The notes under the pieces: generated by a model
Databases searched by the model: none
Seen by the model: only the letters and a program-made list of their open reading frames with translations
Told to the model about the DNA's origin: nothing
NCBI GenBank assembly: GCA_049999805.1
Contig: JBNGIO010002281.1
Coordinates: 1 to 31,852, forward strand
DNA: 31,852 bases
From: Folioceros fuciformis
Lineage: Eukaryota; Anthocerotophyta; Anthocerotopsida; Anthocerotales
Direction of reading: 5' to 3'
In this document: in pieces, positions 1 to 11,673 of the stretch
Layout of the letters: every line of letters starts with the position of its first letter
Numbering within the stretch: the stretch's first letter is position 1
Program-made: the position numbers and the translations under genes

Positions 1-772
1 AGGATTTGCGCGCGCAGTACACGGACGCCGCCTCCGACTCCAGCACGGTCAGCAGCGGGAACGGGCTGGCGCTCCCCATCCTCTCCGGGGGACAATAAGG
101 GCCGGTGGCCATGCCCGCCATTTGGGCGCACCTGCGCATCGTCTGCTTGGCCGAATCCTCCCATATGGCGGGCACCGTGAGACACCACTGCACGTCCCGG
201 GACGTGATGTGCGGCCCGTACTTCTCCCTCAGGTGCTCGATCACGAACTCTGATAGCTTCCTCAAGTACTCGGTGATGCAGTCCAGGGTGGTGATTCCTT
301 CCGGCAACCCGGCCAGCGCATCCAACTGTTCCGCGTCCGCCCAGTTTTGCCCTTGCCGCCCGCCCCTCCATCCCTCCGGCGCCAGATTGAGCTTGAACTT
401 GAAGAGGAAGAGGCCGGCGCTCTCTGGCCCGCGCTCTCTGCCCCGATTCCTGAGCTGCCTCAAGTGCGCCTGCTGCGCCCCCCAGCCCCAATGCGTAGCC
501 CTGTACTTGGCCTCAGGCCCCTCTCGCACGTAGTACAGGCTCGTCTGCGTCTTGCAATAGCTCTTCTCCTGCCCCGGCCACTCGTAGTGGCAGAACACGT
601 TGTCCGGCTCGTCCCTGTGCGCGAACGCAAAGCCCGAGAATGTAGTCCCGAAATCCAAACCCACCACGACTCTGGCCTCCTCGCTCTCGCTCCCCCTGCT
701 CCCCGCCGAGGCCAAGGCCGAGGCCGATGCCAACAGTCCTTTGCCTTTCCTGGCCTTCCCCCAGGCCGCCAT
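1..772 (-). CDS. HSPA12: HSPA12-like HSP70-superfamily protein, 3' part cut by window edge
   Basis: One uninterrupted minus-strand frame runs from the ATG at 772 to the window edge, giving 257 codons and no stop. After a short Ala/Ser/Gly-rich leader, residues 35-50 read VVVGLDFGTTFSGFAF, the phosphate-1 nucleotide-binding motif of the actin/HSP70 ATPase fold in the form typical of HSPA12 proteins. Further on, WCLTVPAIWEDSAKQ matches the HSPA12-style segment that replaces the VPAYF region of canonical HSP70. Canonical HSP70 is chaperone-like and ATP-dependent; HSPA12 members lack a conventional substrate-binding domain and their plant role is not established. HSPA12 proteins are usually 600-700 aa, so more than half lies outside the window. 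No intron is visible in this part. No targeting peptide was recognised. The ATG at 772 is the first in-frame one seen. Confidence 0.9.
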   Translation of the reverse strand, partial: MAAWGKARKGKGLLASASALASAGSRGSESEEARVVVGLDFGTTFSGFAFAHRDEPDNVFCHYEWPGQEKSYCKTQTSLYYVREGPEAKYRATHWGWGAQQAHLRQLRNRGRERGPESAGLFLFKFKLNLAPEGWRGGRQGQNWADAEQLDALAGLPEGITTLDCITEYLRKLSEFVIEHLREKYGPHITSRDVQWCLTVPAIWEDSAKQTMRRCAQMAGMATGPYCPPERMGSASPFPLLTVLESEAASVYCARKS

Positions 773-2078
773 GGATGAACCAAATTGTAAGCTGATAACT
801 GCGTTTCCTCCCAGCAGGTTACGGGAGAGGGAAGCGGAAGGGAGAGCTGCCCCGTTCTCATGCTCTCCAGGAGAACTAGCGACCAAGTCTCGATGAATGC
901 AGCGTTTCTTGGAAGTTACCTTTTCGTGCATGCCTGCCCACCAATCGCTCTGCGTCGAGCAGTACACGCGCAGCGAGGAGCAGTTCACGCGGAGCGTGGA
1001 TCCCACCGCATGTGTTCTACTGTTATCTTCGGGCCGACTACACACTGTACTTAATTCAGACCCACCACCCCCAGATTGTTTGAAGTGCACGCAGGCTTTG
1101 AAGCTTCTCTTGCGCCGCAGATCAGTCTGATGAGACTTTTCCATACACCTCATGCCATTTGCTCCGTTTATTCGGAACTGGATCAGCAGCCTTGGGTTGT
1201 CTCACCTAGAGCTCGTCTAATCAGAGTTGGTGAAGAATCGCATTTCTCATTGCTACGTAGTATTTGGAGTTGATTCATCACTCTGAATGCTCATCTCACG
1301 AATTATGTACAACCCTGTGGAAAGGAACACATCAAAACTCCGCACACGGGGAGGAATGCGGCTAGTACAAGGATATGCAGACATCTCCAACACCACCTTG
1401 ATCAGTAATTGCGGGATACATATCTCGGTGGAATGCAGACTGCACCACGGATTTGCCTCCATTTCTCAGACACCTCACAAGCCCCAAGGCCCGGCAGACA
1501 CGGCTTCGACGGACCCTCATCCCTCGGGCTTGCGGGAGCCAGTGGCTTGGGGCAATGAGATGTGAAGCCATTTATTATTGATGTTCCACACGACTTTTTT
1601 CACATACCGTGTAGCGCCATCCTCGCGCAAAGAATCCTGGAGAGGCAACAATGAGATCGGCAAGGGGTGAAAGTTGGTGATGATTTCCGTCCCTCCGAGA
1701 GGCGGATGAAATGGTAGTGTGGCACGGCAAATTGACCCCCCAAGGACCTCTGTGTCCAGGCCCGTGTGCGAGGAAAATGCTCCGGACGCAGCTTGCTTTT
1801 CCTGTGACGCCATCGCTGCGCTGCGGGAACGCTTCCCCAACGGAATTGGAGTTGTGGAGACGCAAACTGGATGGTTATCTGGTTGTGGGGTCCCGGCGGA
1901 GGTGCCAACACCTACTCACAATGAAGAAGCTGAGACCTCATGAGGTCCGGATGAAAGACCACCAGTCCAATCCTACAAGGGACTTCAGTAATCTTGATGA
2001 GAAAGACTTCTCCGTCAACAGAAAGAAAGAAGACGTTCCCAGAGATGTTCACTCGCCTTGGAGTCGAAAGACGAAGGG
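773..2078. other. Intergenic: HSPA12-like promoter and E(z) 3' flank
   Basis: Both flanking genes lie on the minus strand. The part nearest 773 should hold the HSPA12-like promoter and 5' UTR, and the part nearest 2078 the E(z) 3' UTR. All open frames here are short, overlap on both strands and resemble no family I know. I see no RNA gene or repeat. Confidence 0.5.
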
Positions 2079-5000
2079 CTACTGATCCGACAGAGACAGC
2101 CTCTTGGCTGGCTTCTTCAGTTTGCGAGGATGTTGGGCTTTTCGTGCGAACTTGGAGTTGGCACGACTCTGACGTGACTGTCGGAGTTCCTCCTCGTTCA
2201 CTTTCACGGCCCAATCAGGACAAGATTCCGGAGCATAGTCGTAGTCGTAAAAGAGCTCTTCACCAGCAGTGATCCGCTCCTTCGCAAAAATCCCTACGCG
2301 GTGGTCTCCACTCACCAGCACTATCTGTGAAGCAGACAACAAGCCTGTAAGGTCCCAGGTTCCACAAAAGTTCTGAAATTAAGCAGGGCTCCCTCGCTCT
2401 CTCGGGTTGTCGGGGACGGTTACCTTGGCGAAACAGTTCGGGTGGCTGGAATGATTTGCAAACTTCAGTTTGTCCCCTTTCCGATAAGCATCGATGCAGA
2501 ACTGGAGAGAGGTCAAGAGGACTGAGATGTTAGAATTCTTCCTCTACTGTGCCTCGCGTACCACAGCAAGACTGCAGTGGTGTCAGGTTCTTGCCTCGTT
2601 GTTCAGGTTGAAGAGGTAAGAGCGGCCTTCATGATCGTATTTTCTTCCCCTTCGTTCTGCTTCATCGTGGGTGATAAGCTCCCCTGTATACTCTCCAAGA
2701 AATGTGTTCTTTTCCACGGGGTTCTGCACAGTAAGATTCAAAATGTCGAATCAACACCACAATGCAGAGTAATGAAATATCTGACCCTCCATTCAGCACC
2801 AACCTTCAGAAAAGCTCCCCACCCAACGATGCTTGATCTTCCCAGTAGAACCTGCATGACAGAGAAATGGAATAGGTTAATCCAGCCTGCCTCCTCCATT
2901 TCCCTCCCTGCCTCTCCCAGACTAGGTAGCTGAAACACAGCGCGTCATCTGCCTGCCTAGAGTACCCGTTGTTTTTGGCCGAGGAAGAGGGACATATTAT
3001 GGCAGTCACAGATGTCTTCTCGTTGAGGTGGTCCAATGCAAGAGCCATCCCCACAGCTGAAGAAAATCACACCCATGATCCAAGTTTATACACTACAACC
3101 TCACCAATACCCCCAAGTGACTGAAAGGCAGAAAGCTCCAAGTTAAGGTGCACAACAAACACGTGTCTCCCGAGCACTCCAGCATGCTCACCTTATCCAG
3201 CATTTCCTGCAAACATCAGGGTCACACTCCCGTGAAGCAGCAAAACAAGGACAATTCCTCGTACTGCAGTGACCCTTTGCACAATTGCATCCTCTAAAAC
3301 GATATTTGCAACTGCTTGCACACCTGCACAAACCACACAAGGATCCGACATTCAAGAACGTAAATCCGAGTTCTCTACACCAACCAAACAATTGGTGACA
3401 TTGACACATAGTGAGGCATGCACGTTTCTTACCCACAAAGCTTTTCACAGCAAGTTGCATTAAGCTTGCAAGGGCATTCCTTCCCACACGTTGGGAAACA
3501 GGCACAGGGATTGTAGTTGGTATACACATCCCTCTTAGCAAGATCGCTCAGCCGCTGGCGCAGAGCATTTGTCATACTGCTCCCCGACCCTTTTCTACCC
3601 GCTCTTCCTTTCCTCCTACCTCCACCTCCACGTGGGCGGACGTCTCCTTCCTGCTTCAACCAGCCCACTCTTACACCAATGACATGCATTCCCATGCTCA
3701 GTCCCATAACTACCATTCATCCCACCAGGACAGCAAATCTACCCGTGCCAATTTCCGACACAATACACTCAAAACAACAGTATCTGATACAAGTTTCGCA
3801 CCTGGTCATTGCCTGCCTGCATCGGCTGATAGGTGCCGCTACCTGCTTTTTGACTCTCTTCTCGTGTAATCATGAATTTTGACACCTCAATACACGTCTT
3901 CCAGCCTTTGAGAAGGTTTTGGGAAATAAGGCAGCTGCAGCAGCAGCCAAACAAAGAACCATGGCTCAGATGAAACCTACTCTAGGTTCACTTAATCAGA
4001 GCCATGACCATGGCTTAATGGGACAAAATGGATACCTGTTGCAGCCAAAAATTTGTAAGCCTTTCTCATAAAGATCTTTCTCGAGATTTGTCCAGCCAAT
4101 ATTGTCTCCACCCGTTTCAGCAAGCGAATCTGTCACAGGACGTAGCCTTGCCCCCTGATCTCCACTGTTTGTACTTGCTATATCTTCATTTGCTGAAGAA
4201 GCAGTCTTTTCCTCTACCACATGGCCAGAATCAGCTTCTGCTTCAGGCAAGAATTTTGGGACACTTTTCTCCTGATCATGCTCAGTTTCTGGGATCAGCC
4301 GAATTGAATTGTTTCCCTGATCTCTGGTCCGCTTCAGACACACCTGCACCTCCTCTGTCTTCTCACTGTCATCTTGTAGCCCTCCTGACAGTTCATCTTC
4401 TGGCATGAATTTCCTCTTGCTTCGTGCTACAGTAGCTGGACTATCCCTAAAAGAGGTTATTCCTTGTGCAAGAGCACTGGACGAGCCCACTCTATCCAAA
4501 TGACCTTCAATTGTACCCACACCCATCCTTTCAGAGCATGACGTGTCTTGCTTCTGTATGGAGCTGAATCCCTGCTCCTCACAGCTTCCAATACCAGATA
4601 CCCCACTGAGCTCAACAGGCTGTTGTGACCACAATGCAGTCAAATGGTTTCACCCATTGTCCACAGTCCCACAACTTTGGAATCTCACTCTTAAACACAA
4701 CATCCACATTTAGGAGCCATACGTACCTGTAACACACATTGAGAGCTACAGGGTCTTGATCTTTCGACATCTGGTTGTGTCCAATGGCGAGTTACTTCAT
4801 TCTACAATGGTACAGCCCCCAGCCAGTAAGAATGCCATAATCTCCAGCTTGCAAAACAGCGAGAGGTCAGACAACAGGAACTGCAATATCTTACAGGCAA
4901 AGCGAGTTCCTGTGAGCAGCCATGGAGCACGCAGTCAAAAACCTGCAGATTAAACGAGTAACGTGTGCTTGGTCAGTTGAAGAAGCTGACCAGGGACAGT

Positions 5001-6373
5001 AGAAAAAAACACCATGACCCTCGTCATCAGCAACCACAAATAAATGACCATGACAATATATACATCAATGGCAGAAGCTGGAGAGCCTTACTAAGCATCG
5101 GCGGCAGAAGAGGCACTCAAAAGCGTCCATTGCCTGTTTCAAGCTTCGACTAGCAAGAATCCGGTTGTCATCCGGTGTCTCATTATCCTCTTCCACTTCT
5201 TTCACAGCTTTATCAACATTCGATGAACTTCTGCTCGTGGTGGAGCTGCATGTGACGCTTGACTTGGAAGCCTCCACAGTTTTTTGACCGTTTTGTTCTG
5301 CTTCAATCTCATCATAACGTGCCTGTCTCAGACAGAGGTCCACAGCTCAAGTTGGGAAACCCTGTTCGTAATCGAGGGGACAGGATGAATCGATGAGTCA
5401 AATTGGGCTGGGTACACCTGCCTGTACCTTAACCTCGTCACAGCTCTTGTCCAGAATGGTTGCAAGCTCTTCAAGCACCTCAGGGCCTGAACCATGCTTC
5501 TCAATCATCTTCCTGCACAGAACACATGAGGAAAGCTGTGAGAGTCACTCCGGAGAAATTCGGACCTCTCCCGTCACTCTCCATACATCAGGACAGCCGC
5601 TGGACAGTACACGATAACGGAATCATCAAGTTTGTGGAAGGTGTTCCCATCATCCAGTTCGTCTCTGGACCTTCTCGAAGACTTGGTGCAGTCGACGAGA
5701 GCACAATTTTTGCCATCATAGTAGACCTTTTGATGCCCAATGACTGGAAGATCCTCAGTAATAAATTCGTTCCTGCGCACAAGACAATACCATAGATACG
5801 AATCACAACCCCATGCAATGAGCACGCAAAGTCATCAAGAACGAAGCCAACAAGACTTGGGACTCACTTTTGAACAAAAACCCAAGAAATGTATGGCGGC
5901 ACATTCTGCACAACATCAAGCCTGACTGGATGCTTCTTGGTGAGGAGCAACTTCGTTCCATCAGCTGCCGAAAATTCCACCTTGTCCTCACAGCACTTAT
6001 CATTAGATGTCCTTCCATCGCAGCGGGAAGCATGGACCTTGCAAGCTGCAGTTAATCCTAATGGATCAGATAAGGGCAAAGCTTTCGTTTGCTTCTTCAA
6101 CAGTTGCGCCGACTGGTTCCCTTGCTTTCTTGATAGAGTCTCCAGCTTCCCACTGAACCTCCTCAAATTTGCGGAATTTCGCTCCAGTCTTGCCTGCTTA
6201 GCATAAATCTCTCTTAGATGCTCATCCCTCTCAAAGTTTTGACCCACACTGCTAGGAGGCAGGGAACGAGCGCACGTCACCTGCAGGCGTCTCACATTGT
6301 CAGCTTCAAATTCAGCTTTCACGTCCTTCAAGGTGCGGGCAAAGGCTTTGGACAAGTCGTCGCTTGTCCCCAT
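2079..6373 (-). CDS. CLF: Polycomb PRC2 catalytic subunit, E(z)/CURLY LEAF-type H3K27 methyltransferase
   Basis: Fifteen exons join in frame to 921 aa (Arabidopsis CLF is 902): 5868-6373, 5611-5772, 5428-5512, 5092-5322, 4895-4942, 4727-4801, 4036-4619, 3802-3934, 3433-3650, 3192-3323, 2966-3056, 2804-2851, 2595-2723, 2424-2501, 2079-2324. Visible in order: a basic, coiled-coil-prone N-terminus; the Cys-rich [19 protein letters not shown] segment (about 319-338); an acidic, low-complexity middle; a SANT region starting [20 protein letters not shown] (about 545); the CXC pre-SET domain (about 645-755); and the SET domain (about 755-880). The SET motifs [22 protein letters not shown] (from 830) and ELFYDY (863-868) are intact, so the enzyme should be active. 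The family trimethylates H3K27 in the nucleus within PRC2. The tail after the SET domain is basic and about 40 residues long. One intron (2502-2594) uses a GC donor. Whether it is CLF or SWN-like cannot be decided here. The start is the first ATG in the open frame. Confidence 0.97.
2502..2594 (-). other. GC-AG intron inside the E(z) SET domain
   Basis: Read on the minus strand, the exon encoding ...YLFNLNNE ends AACGAG and is followed by gcaaga. The next exon starts after ctctccag with FCIDAYRKG. The join reproduces the invariant SET-domain spacing exactly, and reading through gives a stop after three more codons. No nearby GT donor keeps the frame. Confidence 0.8.
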
Positions 6374-7975
6374 CTTGATGCGTGGTCCTTCAATCAATGA
6401 CGAGTTCGTGGCCACACATCTGCACGCATTCCGGGAACAGACGCTGGTATGGCAGCAGCCTGTCGCTGCCCAGTCGCTCCTCGCCCGAGCGAAGCCCTCT
6501 GGGCAACCAGCCCTGATGAAAGGCAAGTCGCATATTCACTGGGAGGCTGCTCCTGCCGATGCTAGGTCGCAAAACAGAGCTCATCTGATTCAAAACCACA
6601 GCCAGTTCCCGACCATCACACCATTTCCACCGGCCCCCGCGACGAGCCTTGCGTTTCTCCTCCGCTCTTGTCGTATCGTGCACGAGCGACCACCATTCCT
6701 CCCGTCAGCCAGCCGATCGATCTTTCGTGATTTCTTGGGTCACTTGTTGTCGCTGTTTGTGTAAGAGCGAAACAAAACACACTTGTTGTTGTTATGTAGA
6801 GATTTGGCAGCGGATGGTTTACACACAGGAAGCGACTTCCGATAAGCGTATCCTAATATTTAAGGCTGTCTATATTTAGTACTTTTATGCAGTCAAGGTT
6901 GATATGGAATGAAACATGGAGACAGTTATAAAAGAAAATATTGGAGACCCATCCACCCGTAAAGAGAAGGGATTAAGCAACTACACAAAAATGAGAAGAC
7001 TAGCCCTAATCTTGCAACTATGATAGGTCTTTGCACATGCCTTGACAAAACTTCGTGAAACTCTTGTTCATGGCCTGAGGCCATTGCCCAACCCTTTCCA
7101 CCCACCATAGGAAAAAGGGAACTTTAACATAGGGCCTCCTTGAATGAGAAAAACTTATTTTCCCTTGGTAACGAATAACCATAACACTCTGCTTAATAAG
7201 GTGTTTAACCTACTTAATAGGAAATAAACACTCATGTTATTATTTGTTCATAATGCATCTCTTTATGAGAAGTTATCTCACAAGATAGAGCACAACAAGT
7301 TAATGTGCAATAAGAGAAACTAAAGGGACATAAACATAGTTATACGTATCTTGTAATTAAACTAGTAACCTTGATTATTTATTATAAAATGTACTTTTTA
7401 ATATTCTCTTAAGATGACTTATCTCATCATTTTTCATGATCAGAAATAACCTTATCATGTTGAAATATTTTTTTTAATTTATAGATCATTTATATCTATA
7501 AGCATATTTATGCAAAGATAAGAGAAGTACTTAACATCTCATTACTACAATGTGTCTAGTTAGCTACTCCAATTAGCATCCTTCCATTGTCCATTTGGCC
7601 TAAGCTATGTGGACGTGATGCAGATGATAATTATGGAAAAACAAATCTAATAAATAGTATATTAATTATTTATATATATTAATAATGTTTGATTATATAT
7701 AAAGTATAAATATAGTTCAATTTTGACTGTATCCAATAGAAATATTGCAGTAATAATCGTTACAATCTACACAAAGTTTCAGCAAGATATATAATAATTT
7801 TTAAGTGTTTGAGAATAATTTGTTTGCAAACTAAACTGTATTTACAAACCTTAGCTAAGTTGTTATATAGTTTCTCGGAATTTAGTGATACGACTGGAAT
7901 CCGAATCCGAAAGCAGTTGCGGGTTTGGCTGTGCCGTGAGAGTCAGATTCCGCTGCTACCCACATGATTCTGCCG
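6374..7975. other. Intergenic: E(z) upstream region and AT-rich spacer
   Basis: About 6374-6880 lies upstream of the E(z) ATG and should hold its 5' UTR and promoter; its frame stays open without an ATG. From about 6880 to 7900 base composition changes sharply to AT-rich, with runs such as tatatatatt, and contains no convincing open frame. It then returns to gene-like composition just below the desaturase stop at 7976, where the desaturase 3' UTR must lie. No terminal inverted repeats were found by eye. Confidence 0.6.
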
Positions 7976-9706
7976 TCACAAGGGCACTTCCTTGTTGAAT
8001 ATCCAGCTAATGGAAGCGTTTTTGGCAGGTCTGTTTTGCGATCGGCTCTCGGCTCTTTCTTCCAACCTTAGAATGCGTCTTGGAAGATTACACACGTAAT
8101 CTTGAGCCCGCTGGGCCTCGCTGGAGAGTCCCACTCTGTCTTCCACTTTCCAGGCTTGAATCAAGTGCTCAATAATTTGCGCATAGTCTCTGCTCGTATA
8201 CACTCCACATCTCTGAGCAACCTGTGAAAGCAAGGATCAAGGCGTCACAGATCAGTTTCACTACCGGTTTTTTGGAAAACGGAGGACGAGATAGGAGTTC
8301 TTGACTTTGGTGGCGAAGCAGCCACCAAACCAAAGCGAGACGCACAATGAAGACTTGTTGGATACATGCAAGGAACGGATGCGAAAGGTGGTCCTCTTAC
8401 TGAGGCGTAGTCTTGAAACAGGTGACGATTTTCCCCATCAAACATCAAGTGAGCCGGCATCGTGATCCTCTTCCTCATCATCTCCTCGAATGCAATCATG
8501 GCACCACTAGGATCTAGATTGAACAGCTGCTCCACGATCCGAGTATAGGCAATCTCGTGTCTTTTCTCATCAGAGGCAATCATCCCGCAGATAGTAGCAA
8601 GCTTGCTCTCCCCAAATTTCTTGGCATGTTTCGCAGTGTTACCATGGGAAATAAATGTAGCGCGCTCCTGGAAGGAAGTGTAGATGAAGCCATTGTAGGG
8701 ACTGTTGTCGATTCCGGGATCCTGCAGAAGACGCAGAAGTGACGATTGATGGTTAGAAGGCCCTGCACGGGACTTGCACTGCGCTGCTCCAGTCACTGTG
8801 CAGGAAGGAAGCGGAGTTTGTGGTCAGAAGGAAGGCAATCGACAAAAACTTTTCCTCTGAAGCTCGCATGGGAGGATGAGAGTCATCATACCATGCCCGA
8901 GCCAATCAAATGCTGAGTCGTTCTCTCTACCATCTTCATGTCCACCCTGCCAGAAAGATACAGATACTTGTTCAACAGATCTCCATGGCGATTCTCCTCT
9001 GCTGTCCATGCCCTGACCCACACTCCCCATGGTGTTGGACTGCTACCTGTGGTATCTCTCACTCCCTCGAACGTGTTGAAAACAGACTGGTATGTTGGCA
9101 GAGCCTCCTCCGTGATCATATCCCCCACCAGGCACACCAGATAGTCATCCGGGAGCTCCCGTGCTCTTTGCTGCAGCGCTCTCACCTCCTCGTAGAAGCT
9201 ATCGGATGATGCATCGGGAAGGTAATCTTGGGGCTGCCAACACTTGTCTACGGGCTTCAGCAGAGGCAAGAGAGAAGCCTGAGCCCAACTATCCAGTGAC
9301 TCGATGACCTCCAGCTGTTCTCTGGGAATTTGAAACTTCGCTTGTCCATTTGTCACTCTAGTAGTCCTCTGTAGTTGACCTCTGTCAGTCATCAGGTTCT
9401 GCTCAGCAGAAGACTTCAAGGTGGGTTCCACTTCCCTGCAACGACAACACACACAATATAACACTCCGCAACAACGATCGATTACGCTCGCCCATAATTC
9501 CATCACCACATCTACATTGCGACAATTCTTCACCTCTGCTTGACAGATATTGCCGACAACTCGGATTTAGTCCGAAGCCGGGTAGGGAGAGCTTTACCCG
9601 GACCCAAAACAGGTTGTAGCAAATTACGTTCGATAACATCCTGACTAGACAACGAGATCGGAGGGAGAGCAAGCTGTTGGAAACAGCTGACAAGCTTCGC
9701 CGCCAT
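7976..9706 (-). CDS. SAD: Plastid stearoyl-ACP (acyl-ACP) desaturase
   Basis: Four exons (9534-9706, 8892-9435, 8401-8721, 7976-8221) join in frame to 427 aa; the usual length is about 390-400 plus variable transit peptide. The soluble enzyme introduces a double bond, usually delta-9, into stearoyl-ACP in the plastid stroma, using ferredoxin and O2. The di-iron ligand motifs are present: EENRHGD (about 204-210) and DEKRHE (about 290-295). Other family signatures are [54 protein letters not shown] and the C-terminal [10 protein letters not shown]. Exon 1 begins [16 protein letters not shown] and is Ser/basic-rich and poor in acidic residues, as expected of a plastid transit peptide. Splice phases agree at every junction. 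Chain-length and double-bond specificity cannot be read from the motifs. The start is the first ATG in the frame. Confidence 0.97.
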
Positions 9707-11673
9707 CGCTACCCTGTCCCGAGATGGGATGTCTACACAACCTTGAGAACTGGAAAAACGAACGCCTCCTTCCGCCTCTGCAATGCAGTTTCAGATACTC
9801 GCCACCCAGGCACCAGCTTCAGCCAGGAGCTGGAATAGATTCGTTCAGAGAAGACAGGCACGCGGAGTCTCCAGAATTATGACCACACAGAGACAGCACC
9901 ACGATGCTTGAGTATGCATGTCACACCAACGGAGCTAACTGGGGACTCCGACTCAGATTCTGCAACATACCTGCCTGGCTAATTGAAGCTCAGATTCATC
10001 CACCGAAGACCAAAAGCAGATTGCCTGTCCTGTGGTGCAGGACAAAGAGGCACGTGCTAAGCAGCAGCGAAATTGGATGGGCAAGAGAGAAGCGAGAGGG
10101 CGAATGCCATAATTACGAGGATGATGAAATCTAAGGCAATGCCACTGCAACTCCAAGGCATCCAGGACCTCGGAGACCGCCTGACACACCTGAATGTTCT
10201 CTTGCGATCTGGCGTCTGGCTTCTGGGATTGCTGCTGCGCCTTCTCCTGGCTCCCAGAGACCGGAGAGCCCAAATAATGGGGGAACCGGAGCAGGGTGAG
10301 AGAGGGGAGAAGCCGGGGCAGGGCTCTCTCAGGCCTTGATGACCAGCAGCAATGGAGGCAGGTGCAAAAGGACTTGTCACCTGGGAGCACCGTGACTGTT
10401 CCTGCGTCACTGCATACGACGAAGGCCTACACAGCACAGGAGAAGCATAAAGGCAGAACTGAAGGGGGTTGTGTTTTGTAGCAAATCCACCACCACCCTC
10501 AACCGCTCCCACATAGTAAAACTTCCCACTTGATCAGCTAGCGTCCCCTCTCTCAAAAAATGCTCCAGAAATTTTCTCGGGCCCAGAGAGCTTTGCTGGT
10601 GTCCCTCCCGGAATAGTTACTTCCAGTCACCTTCCCACCACGGGATTTGTGGAAGTACGAACTGCGGGTGGTTCCTCGAAATGTGGGCGTGTCAGGTGCT
10701 CTACTGCAACGATAAGGAGAACAAGGGTTATGGGTTCCATGTGTCTGGCTACACATACCTGTAAACAACCGCAAGCAAGTTGCATCATCTGCTTGCTCAA
10801 GAATCGGCGAATCCCGCAAATCCCACCTGGTGTAAAAGAGTTTGTTGGACAGTTATTTGACTCCATGCCGCCCGTAATGCTGCTGCCCCGCGGGACACTG
10901 TAGGCAGTTGGAAAATGCCAGACAGCCCAGGGGATCAAGGACCTTCCTTTTAAAGCTGCATGACAGCGAACAGGAGTGTGCAAGTACCTTGCGATGATGT
11001 GACCGCCTGCTCAGCGGGTGTCACAGGGATACGAGTTTACTCGTACTGTCCCTGAGCCATTTTGTGACTTCACCTGGTTCGTGGACATGTGATGGTCCCT
11101 CCGCTGTAAATGCCCTGCGGTTTGCTGGCCTGCCCTAAGGTCCCACCCAGGGTGTGGTCGGTGAGATTGCTGCAGCATTAGACTACCACGAGCAGGAAGT
11201 CCAGGCGCACCGTCTATTTGCGGTCAGATAACACCCCTGCTGTGCATGCAACAGCACTTTCAGTTGAAACAGATATTGAGAAAACCACAGGGCAAGAGTG
11301 TACTTACGTGACGACTCCGGCGAGACCAGATCTTTGCACTCCTGTGGGATTAGTTTACGCACAAGCCAGGCTCACATCACCTCACAAGTGGAGGGGCCAG
11401 CTTTATTGCTGCATTGAAACAGTCTACATGCCGCATTCATGGCCCAGCTACCGTATGCTTGCTTGCACTCACGATGGCTACAGCCAGCATTTCAACATGG
11501 CCCAGCACTATGATGAAGTCAAGTCAAGCAAGCTTCGTTGGAGCCAAAGCCGTGCATGCCAGGCGCCGTGCTCCGGATCCGCCGTGGCTCCCCTGTCAAG
11601 AAGGAGGCCGAACTGACTCCTGGCTTGCCTCCGCCAACATCACGGTTTTCACTTGCCGGGCCTTGGTTTCACG
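9707..11673. other. Intergenic: desaturase promoter and NUP107 3' flank, no convincing gene
   Basis: Both neighbours are on the minus strand, so this should hold the desaturase 5' flank (low side) and the NUP107 3' UTR (high side). Several open frames of 80-150 codons occur on both strands between 9900 and 11620. Most start at non-ATG codons and none resembles a known family. A minus-strand frame at 10057-10512 ends in a hydrophobic stretch (GIALDFIILVIMAFALSLLSC region) but has no suitable ATG. I cannot exclude a short multi-exon gene or a noncoding transcript. Confidence 0.4.

Noticed and set aside
3411-3869. 152-codon open frame on the plus strand
   Set aside because: It is the shadow of E(z) exons and introns encoding the CXC region on the minus strand.
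4028-4408. 126-codon open frame on the plus strand
   Set aside because: It lies antisense to the large E(z) exon 4036-4619, whose minus frame joins correctly to its neighbours.
10073-10339. Plus-strand 88-codon frame with a leucine-rich hydrophobic stretch
   Set aside because: It starts at a non-ATG codon, overlaps comparable antisense frames and resembles no family.
10553-10819. Minus-strand peptide with SNYSGRDTSKAL, reminiscent of the GRDASRAL motif of cytochrome b5-like heme-binding (MAPR) proteins
   Set aside because: The rest of the heme-binding domain is absent in any frame nearby and no splice model restores it.
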